Positions 7,427 to 15,736 of a stretch of DNA of 33,058 nt are shown in pieces (the first letter of the stretch is position 1; every line of letters begins with the position of its first letter). Position numbers and translations under genes: made by a program. Under the pieces are notes generated by a model that saw only the letters and a program-made list of their open reading frames with translations, was not told the DNA's origin and made no database searches. Source of the stretch: Kofleriaceae bacterium (GTDB taxonomy: Bacteria; Myxococcota_A; Polyangia; Haliangiales; Haliangiaceae); NCBI GenBank assembly GCA_024762925.1, contig JANTGM010000061.1:1-33058 (forward strand). The letters are read 5' to 3'.

Positions 7427-9451
7427 TTAGTTTGGTGAGCAGCTGCTCAGTGGTTCTTGACTGCGGGGCGTGACATCGAGCGTCTTTAGGTATTCGAGAA
7501 GCGCCATTCTGTCGCTCTCACGTGCACAGCACTCGCCAGCGATGAAGCGGCCGTCGGAACCGTGGCATGCGCGGTTGCTGTCGAGGGAAGCCCCAACACA
7601 CTCGGGGTTATCATCCCCTTCGTATTCGGCGGCAGCGGGCCCAAACTCGTGTCCAGAATTGTGGTTTCCGGGGAGGCTGCTGTCGTAGCGAAAGAGTTCT
7701 TCGTCTCCTTCAGGAGCGGTAGCGATGAAGCCCAGATTGACAGGATCGAACTCTCGGCGCCCAACCCAAAACTCCGTCAGACGCTCGCTTGGCCGCTTGA
7801 GTAGTTCGGCGATCGTGGGAATTGAGCCGTTGTGCAAGAACGGAGCTGTGAACGCGATGCCATCGAGAGGACGCGCCTTGTAGCCTGTGAGATTGGCCAG
7901 CGAAGGAGTGGCCGAATCGCGGTAATCGAGTGCGTGCAATATGTCGTCCTGCGAGTACCCGAGGCTCTCAAAGGCCTGTTGGATAATGAGTGTTTGAATC
8001 GTGCCAAGCAATTCGGCTGCTGACACTTCCTCCTGACCTCCAAAGAGTGGAGCGAGCATCCCCGTCTTTCCCCTGCGGGCTAAGAAGTTCGCGGCGAGGA
8101 ATGGGTCCGTACCGATGGTGACCTCAGCATCGCAGTTGGCTGCAGCGAGTCCACCGAGAAGATCAACTCCATTGTAGTCGAAGCAAATCGGCGTGCTTTG
8201 CGTCTCGACAAACACTCGGCCACAACCGTTTGGCGAATCTGGGTTGGGATCGCTCGTTTCGTAGCTTCCACCTTGGTTTGGCAAGGCGTGGCAGCTTTGG
8301 CAATCTCTGGCATAGAGTTCGGCACCATCTGCAGCAAGATCTGGATCGATGGCGGGAAAGTCCTCGTGCCACTTGGGCGCATCGAGGTGCTTGACCCAGC
8401 TTTCCAAGGCGACGAGGTTGTCGAGATCAGCGGTGCTTGTGAAGTCACAAACCTGCGGATGCTCAGGCCCGCAATTCTCCATGCTGGAGTGTGCATAGAC
8501 CCCGAGTACCTCACCGAGATTTCGACCGAGAACAGCGTGCGTGAGTGAGTTGGTTTGCACCCAATCAAGATCGGTAATTCCCCAAAGGTGTGGGTAGGTG
8601 GTCGGCGTGTTGCCCGGACGACAGTTCTCGGCCAGTGGCAGCATTTTGCAGATGCTCTCATTGACAAGAATGGTGAATGCATCGACTCGACCAGGACCAT
8701 AGGGCAGGTCGAGCGTGCCTCCTTGGCCAATCAGAGCTCCAGGAATGGCAGGAGCGCTTCGCTCACCACGTCTTCGGAGATCGGCCACGAAGTCGATCAC
8801 GTTGTTCTCGAGCTCGGCTCGCGCGTCGGGCGATGCGCTCGCTCCGAGTACGTTATCGGTGAATCGAGCCCACTTTTCAGGTGCTGCCTGGGTTGCTTCG
8901 ACTGCTGCAAGAAGCTCCCGCTCAGTGCCTTGAAGATCGAGCAGGCCAGAGCCGCCATCAATTTGGAACGCTGTGCCTTTGTAGGTAATTTGCCCAGTGT
9001 GGCAGGCAGAGCAAGTGAGCCCGGCCCACTCTTCGCCATAGCGGCCGACGCGAGGATCTTTGACCAAGCCTATCGGTAGGTTGTCAGGATTCAGGCTTCT
9101 CGATTCGGCTGTGGGGGCGAGATCGAGTGTGAAGCCAAGCCGATCCATATTCGTCGGACTGACAAAGCGCTCGTCGCTACTAGCTTGCTCCAGGTTGATG
9201 AGCCACGAATAGGGAATCATCCTTGAACCCTGATGCGTGAATCGAAATCTTTCTTTGAATTGTCCCCAACCTCGGCCCTGTTCGAGTTCGACTACGCTGC
9301 TGATTTCATCACAGGTGTCGCCTTCACAAGAAGGCCGGTCGCTGCTGTCGTTGCCGCATGCGGGAATGAGGGAGAGAAGTGAGGAGTAGAGAACGGAACG
9401 GAGTAAGAGAGAAGAGCGAGAAGACATGACAAGAGTATTAACAGCGACCAT
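7427..9451 (-). CDS. RoxA-like di-heme cytochrome c lipoprotein
   Basis: The 674-residue product has two heme c motifs, CSACH (147-151) and CQSCH (384-388). Its pattern is that of the RoxA/RoxB and di-heme cytochrome c peroxidase-like family: HQGSRMIPYSW, then LTCSACHTGQITYKG, LDWVQTN, and near the end FLHNGSIPTIAELL. Length is close to RoxA (about 680). RoxA oxidatively cleaves rubber with O2, but many homologues have unknown substrates, so rubber cleavage is not claimed. Two starts are possible: ATG 9451 or ATG 9427 (M9), the latter giving a more normal signal peptide; the lipobox is LIPAC. The C-terminus adds a cysteine motif (CVGASLDSNRACHG, DGRFIAGECC, 618-642) that is not part of the RoxA catalytic core as I know it. 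First gene of a two-gene unit. Confidence 0.85.
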   Translation of the reverse strand: MVAVNTLVMSSRSSLLLRSVLYSSLLSLIPACGNDSSDRPSCEGDTCDEISSVVELEQGRGWGQFKERFRFTHQGSRMIPYSWLINLEQASSDERFVSPTNMDRLGFTLDLAPTAESRSLNPDNLPIGLVKDPRVGRYGEEWAGLTCSACHTGQITYKGTAFQIDGGSGLLDLQGTERELLAAVEATQAAPEKWARFTDNVLGASASPDARAELENNVIDFVADLRRRGERSAPAIPGALIGQGGTLDLPYGPGRVDAFTILVNESICKMLPLAENCRPGNTPTTYPHLWGITDLDWVQTNSLTHAVLGRNLGEVLGVYAHSSMENCGPEHPQVCDFTSTADLDNLVALESWVKHLDAPKWHEDFPAIDPDLAADGAELYARDCQSCHALPNQGGSYETSDPNPDSPNGCGRVFVETQSTPICFDYNGVDLLGGLAAANCDAEVTIGTDPFLAANFLARRGKTGMLAPLFGGQEEVSAAELLGTIQTLIIQQAFESLGYSQDDILHALDYRDSATPSLANLTGYKARPLDGIAFTAPFLHNGSIPTIAELLKRPSERLTEFWVGRREFDPVNLGFIATAPEGDEELFRYDSSLPGNHNSGHEFGPAAAEYEGDDNPECVGASLDSNRACHGSDGRFIAGECCARESDRMALLEYLKTLDVTPRSQEPLSSCSPN

Positions 9452-10062
9452 GCCCCAAAAAAAGAATTCCTTTCATTTGCCGTTGAGCCACACAGGGATC
9501 GATTGCAGACAAGAGAGGGGGGTATCTCTCAACGAAGCATGTGTGCGCGGGCAGGACTCTTGCTGCTGCTCAGAAGGCAGGGTGGTTAGACCTTGGGTGT
9601 GTATTGCAACAACCGAATATCACTGGTGCCAGATTTTGTTCTTGAATCTCTCCCGTATCAAGTCCACCTACAGTGTTGGCATCGCCACCACCGCACTGAC
9701 CAAAGAGTTTCGTGGTCGGCAATGCACTAGCTCGCATCCTTTTCGGTGGCTTCAGCCGAGCTGAACTCCTTAGCTTGCTCGTGCCTTCCACCCCGCCATC
9801 CCGAGGTCACTGAGTTTGTCGATTCTTCTGAGCACCCTCTTCCCGTCTTGCCAGCAAACGAACTCTCTTCGTTTCAGATGACCAATGTCAATGAACTGGA
9901 TCGCATCATCGCTGAGCGCTGCTGGTGCGACGACTTGTGCGACAGCAAGTCTCAGTATTTTTCTTACGAAGCATTGCCGGCAACGATCGAAGCACCGAGT
10001 GGCAGCTGGGGCGTTGCCTGAGACGATGTCCACCCCGCGCATGAACGTGATAGGCTGCGTGT
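9452..10062. other. Gene-free stretch upstream of the cytochrome unit and the esterase gene
   Basis: These 611 bases separate two divergent genes. Open frames here are short, overlap on both strands and show no family features. The stretch probably holds the promoters of both genes, although I see no clear -35/-10 pair. Its right part (9727-9909) resembles the MITE-like repeat at 32791-32973 and is listed separately. Confidence 0.5.
9727..9909 (+). repeat. Possible diverged copy R4 of the MITE-like repeat
   Basis: The clearest match is 9843-9876 against 32909-32942: both read CCCTCTTC-CG-CT-GCCAGCAAACGA-CT--CTTCG with few differences. It continues with weaker similarity to GGATCGCA (9898-9905), like the GGATCACGCA end of copy R2. 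A CTAG at 9727-9730 lies 175 bases before that end, the same core length as R2. The left half does not align convincingly and the right CTAG is degenerate (TCAT). Confidence 0.4.
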
Positions 10063-10929
10063 ATGCGGTTTCTTGCACTTCTCGGCATCGTTGCAGCCAT
10101 CGGGTGTACCAACGTTATCGAGGAGAAGAACGTCGTCTATGACGAGCGCTTTGGCGATTCGACGGCGATGGATGTCTACCTCCCCGACAATGCCGAAACC
10201 GGGCGCCCTGGCGTGCTCTGGATTCATGGTGGAGGCTGGAGCAGCTTTCACAGGGATGTTCACACCGATCACGCAATTCGTTTGGCGCGCGCTGGCTATG
10301 TTTCCGCGACCATCGATTACCGGCTCGTTCCCGAAGGCGTCTACACCGATCTTGTGAAGGACTGCTTTTGCGCACTGGCGCATTTTCGCGCGAATGCAGA
10401 TGCCTACGGAATGGATCCAAATCGGGTTGCCATTGCGGGCTACTCGGCGGGAGGTCACCTGGTCTCTATGCTGGGCACCACCTATGATCTTGCAGAGACC
10501 GCTCCAGACTGTGGTGCTGGCCCTGCCGCTCCGCCCAATGCCGTCATCAGCGGCGCTGGCATCCACGACATGCGCGCAATGCCAGCGTCTAGCGTTGTTT
10601 CCGACTTTGTCGGTGGCAGCAAGTCGGAGGTTCCCGAGAGGTACGATGTCATGTCGCCGATTCTCCAAATCGACACAGAGACGCCGCCCTTTCTCCTGAT
10701 CCACGGCACCGCAGACCTCTTCGTGGACATCGAACAAAGCGAAGACATGCAAGCGGCACTGCGTGTGGAAGGCATCGAGGCTCGTATGTTGACCATCGAA
10801 GGGGGAGGGCACATTACGAACGTCGGCTCCGATATTGGACACTCCGACACCGTTGTTTCATCGATTGATACACCCGAGGCATGGACCGTGATGTCCGACT
10901 TTCTGGAACGAACGATTGGTGCTCCATGA
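10063..10929 (+). CDS. Alpha/beta-hydrolase lipoprotein (esterase, BD-FAE-like)
   Basis: The 288-residue protein has a short signal peptide with lipobox AAIGC (C15). It then shows the alpha/beta-hydrolase layout of carboxylesterases: oxyanion-hole motif HGGGW (55-59), nucleophile elbow GYSAGGH (Ser128), an acid in HGTADLFVD (Asp218 most likely) and His250 in GGGH. Together these form a complete catalytic triad, so it should be active on an ester substrate, probably outside the inner membrane. The nearest named group is the feruloyl-esterase/kynurenine-formamidase-like BD-FAE family; the substrate cannot be told from sequence. Start ATG 10063 follows a weak AGG ribosome site. Its stop overlaps the next start (ATGA), so the two genes are translationally coupled. 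Confidence 0.88.
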   Translation: MRFLALLGIVAAIGCTNVIEEKNVVYDERFGDSTAMDVYLPDNAETGRPGVLWIHGGGWSSFHRDVHTDHAIRLARAGYVSATIDYRLVPEGVYTDLVKDCFCALAHFRANADAYGMDPNRVAIAGYSAGGHLVSMLGTTYDLAETAPDCGAGPAAPPNAVISGAGIHDMRAMPASSVVSDFVGGSKSEVPERYDVMSPILQIDTETPPFLLIHGTADLFVDIEQSEDMQAALRVEGIEARMLTIEGGGHITNVGSDIGHSDTVVSSIDTPEAWTVMSDFLERTIGAP

Positions 10930-11510
10930 GGCTGGCACTACTCTTCTGCGCGGTGACCGTACTTCCCGCTCTCGCATCCGCCGAGACCAATGAGACGAGC
11001 ACAACAACTCCGTTGCTCTTGAAACGGTCAGCATCCCTGCATCTACCTTCACTTGCAGTCCGCGGCTTCTCAGGGCAGTTCGAGCACTACACCTTTGCAA
11101 AGCACCGCCTGAGCATATCTGCGACCGGCTCAATTCGAGTCAATGCGAGGCGCGGCGACTACATCTCGTATTCATACGGCAGTGGTGCCGAGTTGCGCTA
11201 CTGGTTCACGGGCCGTCCGATCTGGTCGTCCGCGCTCGCCCCAGGTGCCATGGCTGGTCCATATGTCGGAGGCCGGTTGGACATCATGCACACTCGTGTT
11301 CAAGACGAAGTCGCCAACCGAACCATCGGCGGTGCGCTGACCTTTGCAGAGAGCTTAACCTCCGGCTATCGCTTTGTTTGGCGTGACCGCATCGAGATGA
11401 CGCCCTCGCTTGAAGTCTCTGTACGCACCGAAACTGATACCTCCAGTCGGCTTGGTGGATGGACCCGCGTAACCCTGGGCTTTGGCTGGACCGTTGGCTT
11501 CATGTTCTAA
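10926..11510 (+). CDS. Small outer-membrane beta-barrel-like protein
   Basis: I place the start at ATG 10926, which overlaps the preceding stop as ATGA and gives a clean signal peptide (MRLALLFCAVTVLPALASA). A longer frame reaches back to 10881 inside the esterase gene but would bury the signal peptide. The mature protein of about 175 residues is rich in alternating hydrophobic and aromatic strands (YISYSYGSGAELRYWF, YVGGRLDI) with a Gly-rich turn pattern. It ends in VTLGFGWTVGFMF, a typical C-terminal strand with terminal Phe recognised by the BAM machinery. It is probably an 8-strand barrel of the kind common in Myxococcota. No enzymatic motif is seen. Coupling to the esterase suggests a linked envelope role. 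Confidence 0.75.
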   Translation: MRLALLFCAVTVLPALASAETNETSTTTPLLLKRSASLHLPSLAVRGFSGQFEHYTFAKHRLSISATGSIRVNARRGDYISYSYGSGAELRYWFTGRPIWSSALAPGAMAGPYVGGRLDIMHTRVQDEVANRTIGGALTFAESLTSGYRFVWRDRIEMTPSLEVSVRTETDTSSRLGGWTRVTLGFGWTVGFMF

Positions 11511-11829
11511 CCGTGGCCTCACGCGCAAGGGATTTGAGGCCACAACGTCGACAAGCGCAGCCTCGATGAATGGTGCCGCTCTGCCAGGTAGTGCTAAGAG
11601 TTGTTCTTGTTCGATCGCAAAGTGTCGGGCGCATGAAGTTGTAGAATCGAGGCCCGGATCGATGGCCAGCATCTCGAGCCCCACGCTCTGCACCGAGATT
11701 TCAACGTTCTCACAGGTCAACTGACCACTGCTTGAGCCCACATTCGTCCGGACTTGCCAAGGAAGGGAGGTCTCGCAGCTCTCGTCTCAGAGGAACGAGC
11801 GCGATCAGTCGTCGGGCGTTTGTTGCTCG
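11511..11829. other. Gene-free region between convergent genes
   Basis: These 319 bases lie between the 3' ends of the barrel gene (+) and the cyclase gene (-). They contain the hairpin at 11513-11543. A second inverted repeat, AACGAGC (11794-11800) and GCTCGTT (11825-11831), overlaps the cyclase stop codon and has a long loop. A 128-codon frame on the minus strand (11741-11355) runs into the barrel gene and has no recognisable features. Confidence 0.5.
11513..11543 (+). terminator. Stem-loop directly after the barrel gene
   Basis: GTGGCCTCA (11513-11521) and TGAGGCCAC (11535-11543) form a perfect 9-bp stem with a 13-base loop, starting three bases after the TAA stop. There is no T run, so it could be an mRNA 3' end stabiliser or a weak terminator. 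Confidence 0.5.
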
Positions 11830-13923
11830 TTACTTTCGAGTCATCATGGTGGTGCCGTCCCAGTCCTCGGGAGGGGGATCCTCTGCGAATTCGTGACAGC
11901 GCTTGATCATAAGCTCTGAGGCAGTATCGCCGCCCAGTTCTTCGCTGCAGCGCTGAAACTCCTCGGCAGCGGTTCCGAATTCGCGATTGCGATATGCGCT
12001 GAGGCCTTCAGCGTAGTGCAAGTGAGCGGCTTGGCGATTGGCGTTGTCGTTACTGGCGATGAGCTCGTAGATGGCCACAGATTGCTTCTTGCCGCGCACG
12101 GTAACCCAGTCGAGTTTGCGCAAGAGCATGGTGTCGCAAATTGCCTTTGCTGTGTCTTCACCAATCAGAATGGAGACGCCGTAGAGCTTGCCAAGGCTCT
12201 CCAAACGGGCTGCCAGATTCACTGGGTCGCCGATCACCGTGTAGTTTAGTCTGTCGGGGGCTCCCATGTTGCCAACGACCACGTCACCTGTGTTGATACC
12301 GATTCGAGTGGCAAACTCGGGGGCGCCGCGTTCACGCCAGCGCGTTTGTAGCTCGTCCAGTCGAGCTTGCATCGCGATTGCCGCCTGACAGGCTTGCAAG
12401 GCGTGATCTTCGACCTGCTTTGGTGCCCCCCAAAACGCCATGATGGCATCACCGATGTACTTGTCGACGGTCCCCCCTTGCTCGCGGATCGCAGCACTCA
12501 TGACCTCGAGATACTCTCCCAAGAGCTCTACGAGATCATCGACATCCAGGGCCTCGGCTACCGTTGTAAAGCCCGCGATGTCAGAAAAGAGAATGCTTAG
12601 GTTGGCACGCTCACCGCCAAGCTCAGCTTCGGTACCGGATAACAAGAGTTCCCGAACCACATCTTTGGGTACGAACTTGCCGAAGGAGCGCAGACTGCTT
12701 TTCATACGCTCGGTGGTGTCACGCATCTCGTTGACCTCGCGGACGAGTGAGTCGTGCAGCTCAAGCCGATCGTCTCCCAACTCGAACTGGCCAATGCGGT
12801 CGAGGTGAGCCGCAATGCGACGCAGGTTTTCGGATACGCGACTGGCAAAGAGCGCACCTAGAAGTGCCGCTACGATGACGGCAATGAGTCCGACAATCAA
12901 TGTGACGATAGCTTGAGAGCGCACGTCGCTGAAGAAGTCCGCTTTGGGAACGACAACAAGAACTTGCCAGTCGATCTTTGTTTCGGTGGGGAAGGACGCC
13001 GCCATCACGAGGTACGGACCACTCTGAAACGAGGCATCCTTTGTGGATTGCTTGGCGAGGCCAGACCATGCCGTCGAGAGCATTCGATCGGAGTGACCCG
13101 ATGCTGTGGCAACCACGGTCTCGCCTGCCTCATTCTTGGTGGTGGTCTCTCCCCCAGGGTGCCCCACAACGAGTCCACTTTTGGAAACAACGTAGACTTG
13201 TCCTTTCTTGCCAACGACCAGGCCTTTGAGAAAGCCTGATAGATGGGAGACTTCGTGTTCCACTGCCCAGACTCCCTGCACTTTGCCCGTGGCGTCTCGT
13301 TGGGCTTTGACGTACATGAAGCCCGGAACCTTGGTGGTGGCAAATAGGAACGGCTCGATCCAGAGCCCTTCTTCCTGCGAGATGGCTCGTTGATACCAAG
13401 GGCGCGTTCTGGGATCGTAGTCTCCGATGGTTGGCTGCCCTAGGGCCTTCCACTGCCCACTAGCAACGCGCTGGTACTCGTACATAAGAGTTTTTCCTGC
13501 AGCATCGATTCGCCTAACAAGGCCGCGGTGATCGCCACTTGCCAGTCGCCTGACCGTTACGTACGTGCCATCAGCGGCCCCGAAACTGGCCCAGGAAAAC
13601 TCTGGGTGTGCGCTAAGAGCAGCGTCAAAGTGATCGAGAAGTTCGATGGGCAGGGCCTGAGGGTCGCCCGTCGCAAGAGAGAGGCGTCCGTCTTCAACTT
13701 GCCTCTCGGTCATCTGGACATACGGTGGCGCGGGCTCAAAGTAGCGCAACGTCCGGTGCATTGTGTTCTGAGCGATCTGTCCAGCGAAGCCTGACCAAAG
13801 CTGCGACACGATGCTTCGTGAGGATTGATAGGCGAGATAGCCCACGCTTCCCGCTGCCATCAAGATCAGCAAGACCACCACTGTCAGCAGAGTGGGGCGA
13901 AGCGGAAGTCCCTGTGATCGCAT
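11830..13923 (-). CDS. Membrane adenylate cyclase, Cache-HAMP-class III catalytic domain
   Basis: The 697-residue protein has TM1 (~10-31), a periplasmic dCache-type sensor (~35-335, with DYDPRTRPWYQRA), TM2 (~337-360), a HAMP-like linker (~360-412) and a class III nucleotide cyclase domain (~440-615). Metal-binding aspartates are D448 in FSDIAGFT and D492 in DKYIGDAIMAF. The purine-recognition pair looks like Lys (K489 region) and Asp in TVIGDPVNLAARLES, which favours ATP over GTP, so the product is probably cAMP. The ~70-residue tail after the catalytic domain looks TPR-like and acidic. A small hairpin, TAGGC-TTGC-GCCTA, lies one base upstream of the ATG and would cover the ribosome site. 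The signal sensed is unknown; Cache domains often bind amino or carboxylic acids. Confidence 0.92.
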   Translation of the reverse strand: MRSQGLPLRPTLLTVVVLLILMAAGSVGYLAYQSSRSIVSQLWSGFAGQIAQNTMHRTLRYFEPAPPYVQMTERQVEDGRLSLATGDPQALPIELLDHFDAALSAHPEFSWASFGAADGTYVTVRRLASGDHRGLVRRIDAAGKTLMYEYQRVASGQWKALGQPTIGDYDPRTRPWYQRAISQEEGLWIEPFLFATTKVPGFMYVKAQRDATGKVQGVWAVEHEVSHLSGFLKGLVVGKKGQVYVVSKSGLVVGHPGGETTTKNEAGETVVATASGHSDRMLSTAWSGLAKQSTKDASFQSGPYLVMAASFPTETKIDWQVLVVVPKADFFSDVRSQAIVTLIVGLIAVIVAALLGALFASRVSENLRRIAAHLDRIGQFELGDDRLELHDSLVREVNEMRDTTERMKSSLRSFGKFVPKDVVRELLLSGTEAELGGERANLSILFSDIAGFTTVAEALDVDDLVELLGEYLEVMSAAIREQGGTVDKYIGDAIMAFWGAPKQVEDHALQACQAAIAMQARLDELQTRWRERGAPEFATRIGINTGDVVVGNMGAPDRLNYTVIGDPVNLAARLESLGKLYGVSILIGEDTAKAICDTMLLRKLDWVTVRGKKQSVAIYELIASNDNANRQAAHLHYAEGLSAYRNREFGTAAEEFQRCSEELGGDTASELMIKRCHEFAEDPPPEDWDGTTMMTRK

Positions 13924-14082
13924 CTAGGCGCAAGCCTATCTCATTTGTGCAAACCGAGATCGTTTCACCCCCAGACCGCAACTGAGGTCTTTGCGCCACA
14001 TTGTCAGGCCCAACGATTGTCTACACGGCCCAACAACTTCGAAGGGTTAGCGATGGCACATGAATTGGAAGGTTCATCCATC

Positions 14083-14688
14083 ATGAATCAAATGATACGC
14101 CTTCTAGTCGTTTCGAGTGCCCTAGGATTGCTGGCCATAAGTGGGGCTTGCACCGTGCAAGGAGGAACACGGACCCGTGCCGCGGTCTATGCACCGGCAC
14201 CAAACTTGGTGGCCATTGGCGGTGGCGTTTATGTCGTTGAGAACTATTCTCAGCCCGTTTTCTATGCCGATGGCTACTACTGGAGGGCTGGAAGTGGCGG
14301 TTGGTATCGAAGTTCCTACTACGATCGCGGATGGGGCTATGTTGATTACGGCTACGTCCCACCCAGTGTTGTGCGGATCAGGCAGCCTCGCAGCTATGTG
14401 CGCTTTCGCGCACGACCTGGCATGTCTGTGCATCGCGCGAGCGCCATTGATCACCGACGACGGCGAGCTCGGCCCATGCAAACTCATCGACGAAACACGC
14501 ATGTTCCCGCCGTGCGGGGCCGGCCCTCAGCTCCCACCCACCGGACTCACAATCGCAGCGCTCGTCCCGCAAGACCTGCAGCACGCGCGGTTGCAAGACC
14601 CGCTCGAGCCATCTCACGACCACCCGCGCGCCACGGCAAACCAGTTCGGCGAGGCAAAGCGTCAGACCATCGCAAGGCGAAGCCATAG
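14083..14688 (+). CDS. YXWGXW-like lipoprotein with basic Arg/Pro/His-rich tail
   Basis: Start ATG 14083 is chosen because it follows GGAAGG by ten bases and opens directly on a signal peptide ending in lipobox ISGAC (C23). The frame itself extends back to 13945, with another ATG at 14053. The mature part (24-110) has Tyr/Trp/Gly-rich repeats such as YYWRAGSGGWYRSSYYDRGW and YVDYGYVPPSVVRI, a pattern of small YXWGXW-type envelope proteins. The last ~90 residues are strongly basic and low-complexity (Arg, His, Ala, Pro). Such tails can bind anionic polymers such as DNA or LPS; that is an inference. No catalytic motif is visible. Confidence 0.75.
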   Translation: MNQMIRLLVVSSALGLLAISGACTVQGGTRTRAAVYAPAPNLVAIGGGVYVVENYSQPVFYADGYYWRAGSGGWYRSSYYDRGWGYVDYGYVPPSVVRIRQPRSYVRFRARPGMSVHRASAIDHRRRRARPMQTHRRNTHVPAVRGRPSAPTHRTHNRSARPARPAARAVARPARAISRPPARHGKPVRRGKASDHRKAKP

Positions 14689-14704
14689 GGCGTTGTACGA
14701 GCCC

Positions 14705-14732
14705 AGCTGCGAGCATCTGAGCGTTCGCAGCT
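14705..14732. terminator. Stem-loop between convergent genes
   Basis: AGCTGCGA (14705-14712) and TCGCAGCT (14725-14732) form a perfect 8-bp stem with a 12-base loop. It sits between the 3' ends of the YXWGXW-like gene (14688) and the SpoIID-like gene (14741). No T run follows on either strand, so its terminator role is only suggested by position. Confidence 0.45.
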
Positions 14733-14740
14733 AAGGTTCA

Positions 14741-15466
14741 TCACAAGACAGGCGTAATGCAGCTGGCAAGCGCCTGCGTAAATACGATGTCATCACCGTA
14801 GTAGAAGCGAAGGATGTCCTCGTAGTTCAACCCTTGTTCCGAGAGACAGTCTGAACCGTTTTGCGACATGCAGCCGCGATTGGCCCAATTCATCTCGCTT
14901 ACAAACCCTAGCGTGGTTTGAATGATGTCGGAGCCACTGAGTCCTTCGTTGTACGTGACATACAGCTCTGTATTGGTGGCGTCCTCAAGACCTCCACGAC
15001 ATTCAGGGGGATTCTGAAGCGCTCCAGCTACATAGAAGGTCGCGACCTGGACATCCATGTATGTAAGAACTTGTCCAGCGGTGTCGACCACGGCTTGCAT
15101 GTGATCGGCGTTTGGCGGATTGCCGCATGTGTAGACCTGATCGCCTTGCCCATCCTCAATGGAGCCGGCCTCGTCGAGCTTGTAGTAGAGATACGATCGA
15201 GCAGCAACTGCTTGCGCTTTCAGTGCCTCAAAGCTTGCAGCACCGTTTTCACAAGCAACAACGCGGGCCAAGTAGTCGGTCTCGATGTCAACGACCCCAC
15301 TACCGATGACCATGGCGCTGCAATAGCCTTCCACAGTCGGCCAATCATTCCCAACTGCGCCATCTGGACCAGACAATCCCGCGTCTGGAAACACATCTTC
15401 CGGGTCGTCTACAGTGCAGCCAAGCGATAGGCCAGGGATTGCCAGGACAAGAAGGAGCGATTTCAT
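14741..15466 (-). CDS. SpoIID/LytB-like lipoprotein
   Basis: The 241-residue product has a signal peptide with lipobox LSLGC (C17) and an Asp/Gly/Pro-rich linker. Its SpoIID-like core includes YLARVVACENG (E73, in the place of the conserved Glu of SpoIID) and EALKAQAVAARSYLYYK (80-96), the hallmark of the family. SpoIID is a lytic transglycosylase acting on denuded glycan strands of peptidoglycan. Outside spore formers, SpoIID-like proteins are thought to act in cell-wall turnover. The C-terminal part includes SEMNWANRGCMSQNG and an ILRFYYGDDI motif, also seen in the family. Several Cys residues suggest disulfides. Two convergent genes meet at 14688/14741. Confidence 0.85.
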   Translation of the reverse strand: MKSLLLVLAIPGLSLGCTVDDPEDVFPDAGLSGPDGAVGNDWPTVEGYCSAMVIGSGVVDIETDYLARVVACENGAASFEALKAQAVAARSYLYYKLDEAGSIEDGQGDQVYTCGNPPNADHMQAVVDTAGQVLTYMDVQVATFYVAGALQNPPECRGGLEDATNTELYVTYNEGLSGSDIIQTTLGFVSEMNWANRGCMSQNGSDCLSEQGLNYEDILRFYYGDDIVFTQALASCITPVL

Positions 15467-15612
15467 CGCCGCACGCTAGCTGGATTCTCGCCGCATGAAC
15501 AGCCTGTTTTCCGCGCCGGATGAAGACATCCGAATCTCTCAAAAGACGATTTCACGTTGGCGGATTGAGTCACGTGCTTCCAAGAACAGCCTTGAGAGTC
15601 AAGGGAACGGTG

Positions 15613-15736
15613 CTATGCGTTGGTGTACACCGGTTTGATGGCATCACAGAGTTCGCTGATGTGGTCCTCAATAGCCTGACTGAGCCCAGGCACATTCTCT
15701 CTCTCTTCAGGAGTAATCGGATTCTCAAAGGCGATT
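15613..15736 (-). other. Open frame continuing past the gltD stop, status uncertain
   Basis: On the minus strand a frame different from that of gltD reads HTEAARIAFENP, then TPEERENVPGLSQAIED and HISELCDAIKPVYTNA to a stop at 15613. It looks protein-like but has no start codon of its own downstream of gltD except an internal GTG. It could be chance, a decayed small gene, or the product of a frameshift near the gltD end. I make no functional call. Confidence 0.2.

Noticed and set aside
11355-11741. 128-codon frame on the minus strand
   Set aside because: Half of it is antisense to the beta-barrel gene, and the rest has no recognisable domain.
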